Below, one piece after another: positions 23,201-35,200 of a stretch of 64,000 nt of DNA. The first letter of the stretch is position 1. Each line of letters opens with the position of its first letter. The translations under genes were made by a program, and so were the position numbers. Origin of the DNA: Anaspis maculata (Eukaryota > Arthropoda > Insecta > Coleoptera > Scraptiidae); the NCBI GenBank assembly GCA_949128115.1, contig OX421963.1, positions 81,911,602 through 81,975,601 on the forward strand. The letters run 5' to 3'. Below the pieces are notes generated by a model that did not search any database, was not told the origin of the DNA, and saw only the letters and a list, made by a program, of their open reading frames with translations.

Positions 23201-26008
23201 AACAAAATTTCCATTTATGGAAACTCAATTTGAATCAATTGGAGCGATGGATTGGCTGAAAGGCTGAATATTCTGACAGGCAAATCAATTTTGAATGGAA
23301 ATTTTGTTTATTGCATGATATCAACTCATTAGCTACATTCGCGAGCAAATGTTTGGCGCCGAAATTCGGCACATGCTGTTTACCAACACCAGAAAATCTG
23401 AGCTAAGGTTTCAAATTAGTCACTGAGGATGCGTTGTCCTGTCCGAAGCTATCGCTTCAGTCATTCTGATATAAGGAACTTGATATTACATTTCGGATCG
23501 ACGCGACATTCGCTTTAAAAATCAAAAGTGATTGAATATTGTTGTAATCGTTTGTGGTGATTTGGATATGTTCACTTATACCGGGTGATCATTTGAAAAC
23601 TATCCACTCGTAATAAGTCCCGATTCCCAGTGAATATTTCTTTGAGCACAAGTAGGTCGATTTTTAATATCAAGGGGACATTTAAAACATATATTAGCGA
23701 ATTTCTATTTTCAGCCCGATATATCAAATTGAAAAGAATCATATTCTCTTTCAGACAAAATATTTTGAACATTTTCAACTCTACCGAATGTTCAATTCAA
23801 TATTTTCGATCCCTCAATTCTCTTCACTGCAGCCAACTTCATCCTGCACAACATCGAGGGAGAAAACTATGCGTCGAAAAAATGCCACTCAAATTCATCC
23901 CTTCGCTCCTCTCTCGGCTCAGGTTCAAAATTTTTGCAACCCCCATTCGCCTCCTAGAATTCTCTAAAAGTCCTATTAAAATGAGAGTGGTGTTGAAAAT
24001 TTTTCAAATTTTGTTTTTGGAAATAACATTTTACCCATCAATGTATCACAAAGTAGGTGATGTCTTATTAAATTTAGAAGTTGGGGTGGAGGAGAATCAA
24101 AGGGGTGAATTTGGGAAGCACTTTTTCTACCGAAAATTCTCCCCCTCGATGCAATCTAGGTCGATGATGACTATACTGAAGAAAATTGAGTAGTCTAGAA
24201 TTTTAAATTGGACACTCAGAGAGCTCAGAAGGGTAGGATTCAAAAATTTTGGGATATTTTTTCAAGAAAGAGAATTTTTCTTTCTTCAATTTGATGTACC
24301 AAAAAGTAGGTGATGTCATTTGAAATTTCGAAGTTGGGTTGGGTGTGGGCAAAGGGGCTAGAGATAGAAATTAGTCAATGTATGTTTCGGATGTACCCCT
24401 TGATATAGAAATCAACCTGTTTTTGCTTGAAGAAATATTCACTAAGAATCGGGAATTATTACGGGTGAATAGTTTCCAAATGATCACCCGGTATAGTACT
24501 TTTATACGTTCCATGACGCATTTCACAGCCAAAATGGCTTTGTTCTGATGCACCTCGAGGAATTAGAGTTATTAGGAGGCTAGGAAGCTATTTTGCTAGG
24601 AATAGCATTATTTTATGTCGTATCTATACGCAATGTCGTTTTAATTAGCTTGGCAAGCTAAGAAGTTAATTATTCTTCAAAGCCAATTTTCAAGCCTCGT
24701 GTTTTATTTTATTATTAAATATCGATATCAAATCATTACTTTATATCTCTCCAGTCTAACTCTCTGGTCCTGTTATAGATGTACATCAAAGAAAACTCGA
24801 TCCCGTCCTACACCACAGCCACCGTTGAAATCGTCGGGTGCAAACGCGTCCGCTTCGGCACCAATTCAATAGCCGACATACGCACCCTGCGGAACCTCCG
24901 CCTGATCAACATCCAGTCGCTGGAATTCGACGAATCGAGCCTGGTCTGGTACGGCTACCGCGACCTCGGCAACAACTACGAAGAGCACTACGACCTCAGC
25001 ATACCCTCCCTGAGAATTTCCATAGAAAACTGCAACGTCTCCAAAATATCCAGCTACACCTTCCAGGGCCGCATCAACACCATCCTGTTCGACGGCGTTA
25101 CCATAAACCAACTCGACCCGTTCGCATTCTGCTCGCTCCTGCAGACTGACAGCATAATCATACGAAACTCCGAGATCAAAAATCTGCGAATGCAACCGTT
25201 CAAGAAATTTGCCGCGAAAAACTTCGAAATGGACGGCGTCAAGATCGATCTGGTACCCAGCAGGTTCTTGAACAACATCACCGTGTTCGAAAAGTTTTCG
25301 ATAACCCGCTGCCGGTTCGACACGGTCCGACCGGGAGCGTTCCTAGTCCAATACCCCGCCAGCTTTCACGTCTCGAACACGACGATAAATCGCCTGGACG
25401 GAGAAGCGTTTAAGGTTACCACGACCGGAGATGTGGTCTTCAGAAACAACGTTTTCGACGTGGTCAATGACGGAGCTTTCAGGGGCATAACGCTGTACCA
25501 AGATCCCAACACCGTCAACCAGGTCACAAACACGGCAATAATCACGTTCGATTCCAACGTTTTTACGGACATCACGCGTGACTCCCTGAGCATTTCCGAA
25601 GACTTCACGCCGAAATTCAGCCAGATGAAGCTGAACGAAGAATGCGACTGCAAAACGATAGACCGCCAAATTAAAAACGCGGAATCCTACGGCGACATAA
25701 AGTGCTTGTACGACGGACAGTTCATCACCGTAAGAGATTTCAAACACGAACTTTGTTCGCTGATCGCCAGCTATTCCACCACCATAGTGATCGTGGTCGT
25801 CGTCGTGACGCTTCTGATCATCATCATCACCCTGCTGGTGGTGTACTATCGCAAAACGTACCTGAGCAAAAAGTACGGAAGCAATGAGAAATCCCAGAAA
25901 GCCAACAACGGGAACATGAGTTTGATAGTGCCGGACGGCAGGACGTACAGGGAAACTGAGCTTCATGTGATAGTCGAACGAGCCGATCTCTTGACCACCG
26001 ACTTATAG
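20300..26008 (+). CDS. Secreted/single-pass membrane LRR-like protein, two exons
   Basis: Join 20300-20491 and 24779-26008, 473 residues. Exon 1 ends ACTGAG followed by GTAAAG; exon 2 follows CTGTTATAG; both boundaries are phase 0. Residues 1-28 (MKTSEVVVPLMVVAVIFAVV...) form a signal peptide. A Cys-rich cap follows (CQWGG...CRCRDDTE... VGC). Residues about 90-345 are degenerate LRR-like units with recurring asparagine/phenylalanine positions (e.g. NCNVSKISSYTFQGR, FRNNVFDVVNDGAF). A C-terminal Cys cap (EECDC...IKCLYDG...HELC) follows. A strongly hydrophobic helix at about 393-416 with basic YYRKTYLSKK after it gives type I topology and a cytoplasmic tail of about 55 residues. Exon 2 is clearly richer in GC than its surroundings. 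Function is unknown; family assignment beyond LRR-like is not made. The open frame upstream of the ATG begins with GTG and is not used. Confidence 0.85.
20760..21015. mobile_element. MITE, family B copy 2 (in the LRR gene intron)
   Basis: Shares its interior with 8705-8969 (AAAAAATAGCTATTGAACCGG, CATGCTATGTCACGGTATG, CACTGTAAAATCGCCAACTT). Its left terminus is less well preserved than copy 1. It lies in the 4.3-kb intron. Confidence 0.55.
23578..24494. mobile_element. Foldback element with about 105-bp inverted ends, in the LRR gene intron
   Basis: Left end ATACCGGGTGATCATTTGAA and right end TTCCAAATGATCACCCGGTAT mirror each other and the similarity continues inward (CCCGATTCCCAGTGAATATT opposite AATATTCACTAAGAATCGGG). 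TA at both ends suggests a TA target. The interior holds a 187-codon open frame (23630-24193) without recognisable motifs, judged non-coding. Confidence 0.8.
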
Positions 26009-26270
26009 ATTAAGTATATGCGGAGTGTCAGTATTAAACGTGATATTTAATTTTTTAATTTGTATTTGTAAATTATTTTCGTTTTTTTTTTCGTTTCGCC
26101 ACACAGTGAGACATTGAAAAATGTAAACATGCAAACACTGAGTCAGTTACCGGGCAAATAGCGCGTTTTTATTTGCCAAATGTCCTTGGAGATAAGTGTT
26201 TACTCTAACGTAAGCGAAGTGTCACCTGTATATTCCAAAATTATATCTGTTGTAAAAATGTGTTAGAGAG

Positions 26271-26276
26271 AATAAA
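26271..26276 (+). terminator. Polyadenylation signal of the LRR-like gene
   Basis: AATAAA about 262 bases after the TAG stop at 26006-26008, followed by a TG/T-rich stretch (GTTTCGTTGTTTACTTTTGTC), which is the usual arrangement of a 3' end. Confidence 0.65.
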
Positions 26277-29200
26277 TGTTTCGTTGTTTACTTTTGTCTG
26301 AATTGATTATCTTTATTTAATTTATATTTACGAGTTGAATACACCTAGAACGGAATAATTAAAACTTAGAAGAAAAGCTTTGCATGTCATTTATGATTAG
26401 TGGACTAGTAATTTAGATAAGTCAGCACATTGTTATCATCTTCCTAACACTTCCTATTAATTCTTTCCAGCGTTTTTTCTGTTACGTAATGAGGTCAATA
26501 TCTATAAGACGTGTTTGTTAGATTGAAACACATTTTTCTCACGGTATAATCGCGATTACCGCCCATTAGAAAATAATGGAACATACTAGAAAACGCTTCC
26601 AGAAACCTATGCTGTTTGTGAAGATGTTCTGAAGTTAGTCTCAAGGCTTGGAGCTTGAATGAACGTTTCGACAATATACAGGGTGTTGAGTACTGGTTGT
26701 ATTAGCTTTGAGGAACCATCCCCCATTAAAGATGAAGTCGAAAAATTAATAAACTCATCATGGTCCTAAAAGGCTTCCTTAAAAAGATACAGGGTGTTGA
26801 AGTTGACTTTTTGAAATCGTTTTTTCACCGTAACTTTTGAACCGTTCAACCGTCTTTAATCAAATTTGGAACCAAGTTCGAAATGAGTCTCTATCGAATC
26901 GAACAATAATAACGCGTTCTACTAAATTGCCTCAAGGGCTGAGATAACGGCGGGTGCCCTCCCCTTTTCTCCCCGATTTTTACCCCCCTAGTTATTTTTG
27001 AAAATTGTTCGTTACGAGCGGCGATTCTCGTGCATTCTAGAGCACACCAGATCTTTCTAGACTGTTCCGCCTTTGAAATTGCAGTGTACAAGTGCAAAGC
27101 TCTGGACATTTCCAGAAAATACAGGAAGTCTGGACCGTTGAAATTTACGTGGCGACTTCAACAGCCGATTGGGACACATCTGTCCATTTGGCGGAGGTGC
27201 CGGCTTCACAGCACGTTAGAATGGCACGCGAAAGGTGTGCGATTTTTCGGAAATTGCCTGGAAACCGTATGCCAGCTCATTGTGGAATTTGCTGAAGGAC
27301 CGGTGGGAACTTCGAGAACACTAGTCGGAGGTACATATAAGCACCATGAATCGCCCACAGAGTAGTATTAAATTCACAGCGATAGCGATTGAATAAAATC
27401 GAGTAGTACCAGCGATATTCCCAAGCGTAAATAATTGTTGGCGTGTGTACTTATTGTAGTACGCAGTAATAGACAGTGTGTATTTTGAGTGATCGTCTCA
27501 ATTATAAACAAACCTAAACACGAAATACGTAACAGTATTTTTAAATTCTACGTTCGATTCAGAGGAGAAAGTTCCTCATATAAAATTTTGATAAGAAACT
27601 TCATTTTCGAGGTATTTGGGTTTGAAACTTCGGAAAACATTTCGAAATCCCCACTTTCAAGAGCCTTAAAACTTTCCGATTCTCAGCAATATTGGTAGTT
27701 TATCAACTTCAAAACACCTAGAAAACCTGTTTCAGTTGAGAAATGAGTTTTCTTGAATTATAGTTTTTATGCTCTTAAAAGTGGTGCTTTTGATATGTTT
27801 TTCGAAGTTTCAAACTCAAAACCTGGAAAATAAAGCCTCTATGAAAAAATTTGCAAGGGTAACTTTTTATCTAAATTTAACGTGGTATCAAAAACTTTGG
27901 TCTTGAGTCATGGACGACCACGCAACTTTGATAATTCTAGAAGTAAGATAGACTAAAGACAGTGTCCAATGAGGTTCTGTGTAAGAAAATTTGCGGATTA
28001 TCCACAAGTTTTTAAGAAAAAACGTGAGTGCGTGACCATAGTCACCCTCGGAAGAAGTGAAACTTCTATACATATGAATCAATCATCAAACAACGTCCGA
28101 AGAGGTGTTCTTTTCGTACTCCTGCTCCGCTCCCTCACGGTTTGTATTATCTTGTTTTTCTTATTATCAATCTTATTATTATTATTAGTCACTCAAAGGG
28201 CAGAGTACTTTCGACATGATTTTTTCACGATTAGACTTCTTTTATTTCTTTTCTCGCTGTGCTTGGCAGTGGAGAGCCCCACCAAATGCGGGAATGGAAA
28301 GAATCCTTCGAAAATTCAACTTAATTATTATATTACCGCCCCTATGACTTGCCGCCTGCCGTATTCGCTTGCACGCCGGAACGCACTGCACGCCTGCTAG
28401 GCCCGGCCCTGAATATACCTCCCTATCCCTATAATAAATCACATTCGCTCGAATCTATTCAAGCCAAGTCGAAGAACAAGAGCAGTCCAGTGTCGGCGAT
28501 TACTAAAAAATAGAGCCGAACGCGGCGAACGCTGCAACAGCTTATTCTTTCATTTCCTAGGACGACGCTGGTCACCCCAAGGTCAGACAAGACAACGTTA
28601 CAGCACATCGTTACAGGCGCTCGTTACTCCAAAGCAATTTCACTCCCATGTGTGGTTCTGCGTTAGTGGTGTGTTGTGATCTAGGCGCGAGAATAGAAGT
28701 TTCACTTCAAAAAATTATTGAAATTACGGAACCCACGCAATGTATTTTCGGCGGTCGATTCGATTTGAAAATTTTCGAAAGTAGGAATGGACTAGAAACA
28801 GTGTCCAAGAAGGTTATACCTACCAAAGAAAATTTGGAGATTGTCCACTAGTTTTAAAAAAATGGTGAAAGGGAACCACAAATAATATATTTCTACGCCG
28901 GGCGAGTATGCAACTCAACAAACAATCAAAGAGAGCGGATTAGGAAGAAGGTGGTCGCCATGGCAACGAGTAAGAATCTTACATGAAAACGTTCAAGTTC
29001 GAGTGCCGAAATGGAATATTAATTGGAAGAAAATCGCATTTTTCCGTAGTAAACCGACTCACAGTTGCACAAGGAACACAATGGTAGTAGAATGGTTACT
29101 GTAAAATGTGCGGTTTCCGTGGCCCTTCATGACACAAGCACCCAAAAATTTGAACCACTTCCAAAAATAGGTGAGGAGGTTGAAAATAGGAGGGAAAAGG

Positions 29201-29605
29201 AGGAAGGGTACCCTCTTTTACCTTTGCCCCTAAAATGTTCGAGAGACTTACTGTAGTGAATTTTGGTTCAAATTTGATTAAAATCGGTTGAACGGTTAAA
29301 AAAATTAGGTAAAATTGATTTTGATTTTGGAGGGAATTTCAACATACTGTATCTTTTAAAGGAACTATTTCAGGACCAGAAGTTTTTAGTTTTTAAACCT
29401 ACTATGCAATTTTCGAGTACTTATGCGTCTGTCACAAATCAGACAAAATAATAATAATTTTGCGGACACTGCTTGAAAAAAAAAACACAAAAATACACAC
29501 ATTCGATACAAACTTGCAACAGTGTAAAACTTTCCAAATTTCCGCCCGTCCTTAACTCACTGTCGTTAGTCCTATTACGCATTAGTAAATCAATAAAAGA
29601 CTCAC
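26277..29605. other. Repeat-filled stretch between the LRR gene and highwire
   Basis: Pieces of the C-type palindromic family appear at about 26690-27005 (ATACAGGGTGTTGA twice), 27535-27890 and 29150-29400 in opposite orientation; a solo LTR splits the first two. Direct repeats relate about 27900-28080 to 28690-28880 (ACAGTGTCCAA..GAAAATTTG..). No highwire exon was found here, although the gene should continue in this direction. Confidence 0.5.
27010..27534 (+). mobile_element. Solo LTR (family L), copy 1
   Basis: About 525 bp matching 38815-39337 and 62253-62789. It contains ATATAAGCACCATGAATCG as TATA region, then AGTAGTATTAAATTC, and ends ACGTAACA. The first two bases deviate from TGTTACG, and no matching 4-bp duplication was found on the left, so this copy is older or damaged. 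It splits a C-type palindromic repeat. Confidence 0.8.
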
Positions 29606-32266
29606 CTGTACGGCAGAAGTCCATCTAAAGCTTGCTGTATGCTCGGTGGATTACTCAGCGCTAATCCTTTGGACAGAAGGGGTCCATGGAGTGCCATCGT
29701 TTGTTGAGCCACTTCTTCAGCTATTTCAACGTCGATTTCACCTTCCTCGTCTGAAATCATTTCGACTGATCAATTCTCTTCCAGAATCAATTCGAAGAGA
29801 CATACTTGTTCAAACACTACGAACGACAGACGAAATTCTTTGCAGCTTTGAATCGAGTAATTTTGGATTTTTACCAGTGAAAAGAAGTTCGGGATGAAGA
29901 GTATTATCCTGACTGTCTCACTCAACATATTATTAAAACCCCCCTTCATTGTGAAAGGTTACGGTCTAGAAACACGATGGTTTTTGTTCCATCTCAGTAA
30001 TTTTTCAAGTTCTCAAGTTTTTCGTCGTGGGCGGCGACGACGGCCTAATGCCGACCGATGGCGCAAGTAACGTAACTTTCTATAAGATCTCACTGTCTTG
30101 TCAAGCTTGCTGCAGTGATTCTTTTTCGTGTTTACAATAATACTGAAGATTGAAAACAATACACGACGTCCAAATTATATCTGTTTAAAATTACATTTTT
30201 TAAAGAATCCTTTGCAAAATCAGGATATCTGTTTTTATTTCAGGCTAAAACCACGACAGATACTCTCAGCCATAACCAAGGCCATAACTTATCGAAATTG
30301 CATGAAAAGATTTCAAATCATTCAAGAAAAAGTACTGACCTCCGCTGACAGGAAGTTGCATTTCCTTCTTCATCAAATTCCTGGCGCACAGCCCCCCGAG
30401 AAAAGACAGCTCGGCCTCCAGATGCTTCAATCCGGCGATGTTGCTCCCAATGGCAGTTCCGGGCAACGGCCATTCGTACCCCACTATTAAGCACTTGAAC
30501 CCATATGGAGGTGTCTTTTCGTCCTTCAGGTAGTCCGAAGCGGTTTCCAGCGAGAATATCACTTCGTTTCCCGGCAAAACTATCGAGTTCAACGGCCAGG
30601 GGGTGCTGGAATGTTCAAGGTAAAAATGAGATGCGCGAAAATCGGGAGAACATTCGGGTTAATGGTAAGTGAAGTATTTAAAGTGATACCGAAATGTTGT
30701 ACAAATATACAACCGTACAGTTTCGGTACCACCTGTATTTTAGGAAGAGAGAGTTTCGAGTGGAATCGGGTGTAGAAAACATATATAAATTAAAATACTT
30801 AGTCCTGGTAGATGATGACTGGTAGAGCGTGCGAAAGGTGAAGAAAAAGTGCTTAAGTGAACAGAAGAGCGAACATCAAATTCTGCTGCTAAGAGAACTG
30901 CTAATACGTATATTTCATATGGTAGCATGTTTCTTCTAACGTTTTCGAGTTATGTACTTGCACGGCTCCGGGGCGGGGCCGCAAGAGCAGGCATTGGGTG
31001 CAAAATTCAAATGGACCAATAGTATATTGTCTAAAATTGGTCTGAACAGGCAAGGAAGCAACTAGAAAAATTGAAAGTGCTGCCATACAAATGAAGTTTT
31101 GAGCTCAATGCGCTAGCCGAGTTGGCTGACGCCTCGAACGAGGGATACAGCAATCTGCGTTCTACACTCATGCTACTTATGCCCGAGGTGCGTCCATATG
31201 AAGGTAATGGCGTTATCGAGTTACTAGAACCGAGCTAGTTCAGCTCGAAAACCGCTATCACTGATTGACCAGACATTTTCGAGAGCCAACGAAATCCCCT
31301 GATTTCCACAGCATAAAATTTTATTTCTGAAACATTCCATGTGCAAAAAATCGAGCACAATAGACTTTTTTCTCATCAGCAGAAGTTTGAGCTCGTCCGG
31401 TTGAAAACGAAATGAAAAGAAGTGTCTTGTTAGTGACTTACACTAAAGTGTCTAAAGAATAATACCAGCTAGTGAAACGGTGCAAAACCGGCCAATAAGG
31501 CATTGGCGGGTTCTCCTTATCCCCTTCTTCCAAATCGGTTGCTTTAGTTGCGGCCAAGCTCGTAGATTTTTCGCGCGACGGAATGTATATCTGGAGAGAA
31601 TCCTCTGGCTGGGCCGTGCTGCAATTTGGATCGAACTCCAACGTGATCCACTTCACGCTTTCCGGGAAAGTCACCCTGGGAAAAATTTAAATTATTCAAG
31701 ATTCTACACCTCATAGCAGTAGGATAAAGAGCGCTTTTACCATTCATTGGGGTAGGAATAGCGGCTTTTACTCACCGATAATTTGAAACAGAAGCCGGCT
31801 TGTACGGATGATCGCTTTGAAGCCAAGTGTACTGGTGGCTGGTGGTGTTCGTTCTGTAGTCAAAGTTGTCTTGGCTGGAAGAAGTCAAAGGCTTTTCCGG
31901 TAGCACGGAACCGTCCATCAAGTTCAACGCCGAAACGTGCGGCAGTATTTCTTGTATCAACGACAGTATGTTGACGGCGCTCTGTAATGTTGTGTTATTC
32001 TCGCAAGGTTCGTGATAGAAAAATTAAAACTTACCCTAGGATCACTGGCTAGAGGAGTCACATGGGCCAGCATCAAAGGCATGAGAGTAGTGACCAAGTA
32101 CGAATCGCTAAGAATCTTAGCCGAAGCAACCTCTTCCGCTTTTTCCCTGGCACAAGACATCATCTCGCAGGCATTGTGTATGATCGTGCTGGTCATTTCC
32201 AATGCGACTTTGCGCGATTGTTGTTCTAGTTTGTTCGTGTGGGTTTTCAAACATTCAATGGGCAAA
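29606..32266 (-). CDS. hiw: highwire exons 15-19 (downstream of PHR2)
   Basis: Five exons: 32266-32035 (LPIECLKTHTNKLEQQSRKV), 31981-31776 (SAVNILSLIQEILPHVSALN), 31675-31442 (VTFPESVKWITLEFDPNCST), 30605-30340 (TPWPLNSIVLPGNEVIFSLE to LPVSG) and 29750-29606 (DEEGEIDVEIAEEVAQQTMA to ALDGLLPY). Split codons join correctly at every border. The EFDPNCST..ALQ-like stretch and FTSWYYSLDTL resemble a carbohydrate/PHR-type beta fold but are not named here. The last exon ends with two bases of a codon, and no further exon was recognised to the left. Confidence 0.9.
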
Positions 32267-35200
32267 CTGAAATTCACAGTAATGAAGCCACACAATTCTG
32301 CGGCAATTTCCCTTCGAAGTGGGAGAAATTAGAAAAGTACAGAGTGTTCCAGAATGGATTCGTTTTTTCGCAGATGTCCAAAAGGTGTTCCAAAATGGGC
32401 CGAAAAAATGGAACACAAAAAGGTAGCGATGCAGTTAACAATTTAGTAAAAGTGTACCGTGTGTCCAAAGTAGTTACCTACACTTGCTGCAAATCTCCTG
32501 TACCGTGCCACCACGCTCGCCGGATTAAAATGCAGACGATTTCTTTGAATGGACAGAATAGTAATACATAGTATACAGTGAAATGTTCGTAGAAAGCGCT
32601 GATAGTTAATGTTCTTTCCACATCCGATATAAATCAAATACATGAATAAATCAAATTCGATTTAGAAATAGCTGTGTCTATACGATCCATATTGGCAGAC
32701 CAAAAACGACCCGTAGCCAAGTTTCTTGTGGGTCAAGAACCAGTCTAACATACCAGCCTAACGTCCTGGTACTATCTTGCTGGGGACATGGCGACGGCGA
32801 CGTGACAGTTGCTTCCGAGTTCATAAAAATCGCGGTAAACCAGGAAAATAAGAGAAAGTTAAAGGCGACAATTCAATTATCTAGTGGGACTCATTCACTT
32901 CTACCGTGATTCTGGTCGGCTGTGAGATTTTGTTTCTAAATTTCCAAATGTGAAATACAGAAAGTCCCCAAAATTTCGTGATTGGCTGCTCTTGTGATAT
33001 TCGGCACAATAACTGACGACGTGAAACGATGTCGTCCGGACCACTTTCGCAACATATTTTCTGCGCATTTCCTCTGCAGATAGACGGAACATTCTTGCGG
33101 GACGTTGTGTCAGGCGCTTTTTTCCATTTCATTGGAAAATGTAGTGATTTTTCGACCTGTTTTTAATTTTCGCCAGTGAACAGATAAATCAAACTAGCCG
33201 TGACAGTTGTCAACAATATTTTTAACCTCTTGAAGCCAGTTGTAGAAAGTTGAATAAACCGAATTTCAAGAGACCCAGCCGCTTACAGTTGCGTATTGGA
33301 CCAAAATTGATGTGAGTACCTTCAATTCGCAATTTGCTTCTGTTTTGAGACTTGGCGGGACGAGTTTTTGTCGGTCCTGAATGGCCGTCGTCAAGATGAC
33401 TTTGACTGAAGGCGGCCCCCTGCGGTTTTGGTGGCTAAATGACCGTAACACAGCTCTGCGTTCCCCTAGTCGCACTTCCACCTGTAGGCAAGGTCAGTTT
33501 TCCAAGATTTTAATATCAATTTGATCAGAAACATCAACTTTTAACTTTTAGAGAAGCCATCAGTTTCACGCCAGGTGAAAGGCGGCAAGCCTTCAAAGAG
33601 AAAAATTTGCCCAGCCAACTAGAATCACAGTTGAAGTGAATCTACTTTTATAGCAATGCGCACGGAAGCAGCTCATCCCCAGACACCCCGTATGTAACGC
33701 TTCGGGGCAGTAGACACTGGGTCACCGCTTTACATAAGACACCTTGAATGCAAAAGAGATTATTACAAACATACAGGAGGTGGTGAAAGCAAGTATAAAG
33801 CACTCTGAGCACACGGCGGCCCGGCCACCTGCCGCGTCATAGACTTGCGGGTGAAAATGTGCTAGTGCACACCAACACTTCTCACCATGAAGCAGTGAAA
33901 ACAACAGAAAACCGATTTCAGGCGATTCCATTTGTAACATTGGTTCATCAGAGTACTGAAGTCTGATTTTCTATGGGAAAAGCTACAAAGCGGAGCCAAT
34001 AAGTGCGTTTCCAAGCATCAGAGTTCCACTACTACTGTTAGAAGAACCTGTTTGGTAGGTAAAATGATATCAATCGAGCTACGACTTCTTGGTGTGCGGT
34101 AATGTCACATGACCATTGTTCTTGTTGAATGGGCAATTGCGTGATATTCCTTACCACTTATCTTGTATAGTGTATGAGTGAGTCAGGTACCTACCTAATT
34201 TGAAAAAGTCAGATTTACCCTTTCTCTTGCATTAGGCCACACACCCGGTAAACCTTGACACAAACATAATCGCCGGGATGTATGAAACGGGCTTGCTCAA
34301 AAGTTCAAAACTTGTGAAACACCCAAAATGTATTACTCCATCTGTTGGTGGGTCACAGTACACCACAAGCAACGGCAAGATTGTGACAATCATCTGTTCA
34401 AACATGATCGCAGTTCTGGAACACCCTGTACGATAATTGCCAGATAAAAAGTGTACCTGTAGTATAGCAAAATAGGTATCTGTCCCCTGGCGATAGTAGT
34501 GCCGTTGAAGCTCAGAGAGCACGTAGAAAAAGTGAACGTGGTGTTATCAGAGCCTCTGACAGTAGCCACCCCTCCATCACCGTTATTAGTCCTGCCACCG
34601 TGATTGCGTAATCGTATAGCGTATTTCGTGTTTTCCTGATTAAAAGCGTGCTCTTATTAGTTTCTGCTCCAAAAATTAAGCGCACGTGCAAAACTCACCT
34701 TGATCGGGACTGCCTTTTCGAAGCGAATCTCGATTATCTCGGGGGCAAGTTCTTCAGGAATGAAAGTGCCCTTGGCGGTTTCCAGAGTGACCCAGCGCTG
34801 CGGTCGTGCCACGGCCGGAGGCAGGGCTTGGGTATCGCCCCAGGCTGCTCCTTGCTATGATCAAAATTAAGCAACTACAGTTTTTTTTTTTTCATTCTTT
34901 AAAATCTATCAAAACTTTTTAGACAGAAATATCGTAAAGAACTTTTAGGTACATTTCTCAAGTTCACTTACATCCTCAAGTAGTTCAAGCTCGTAATCGT
35001 AGTGCCCCATGCCGCTGTAAATTCCCACTCCCACTATAGATATTCCAGGTCTATCCACGTGAAAAGAGATGGCATCCGGAGATCCGTTTCCAGTGTTCCA
35101 AGAGCGCGATTGGTTGATTCGCAAAAAGCGAGAGCTGGTCATGTGCATTATTCTACCTCCGCATGCGGCTTGAAGTTCCTCCTGTTCAAAATGCCGTTGA

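Noticed and set aside
23630..24193. 187-codon open frame on the + strand
   Set aside because: Lies wholly within a foldback element in an intron, AT-rich, no motifs, starts near the element's end.
25343..25966. 207-codon minus-strand frame
   Set aside because: Shadow of the LRR-like protein's exon 2; composition (many Val/Asp/His) reflects the complementary codons.
27969..28400. 143-codon frame with a very hydrophobic middle (leucine/isoleucine run)
   Set aside because: The run comes from a TTATTATTATT simple repeat; no start context, no family, surrounded by repeats.
31090..31190. TAGCCGAGTTGGCTGACGC, resembling a tRNA A box
   Set aside because: No convincing B box or cloverleaf follows at the right distance.
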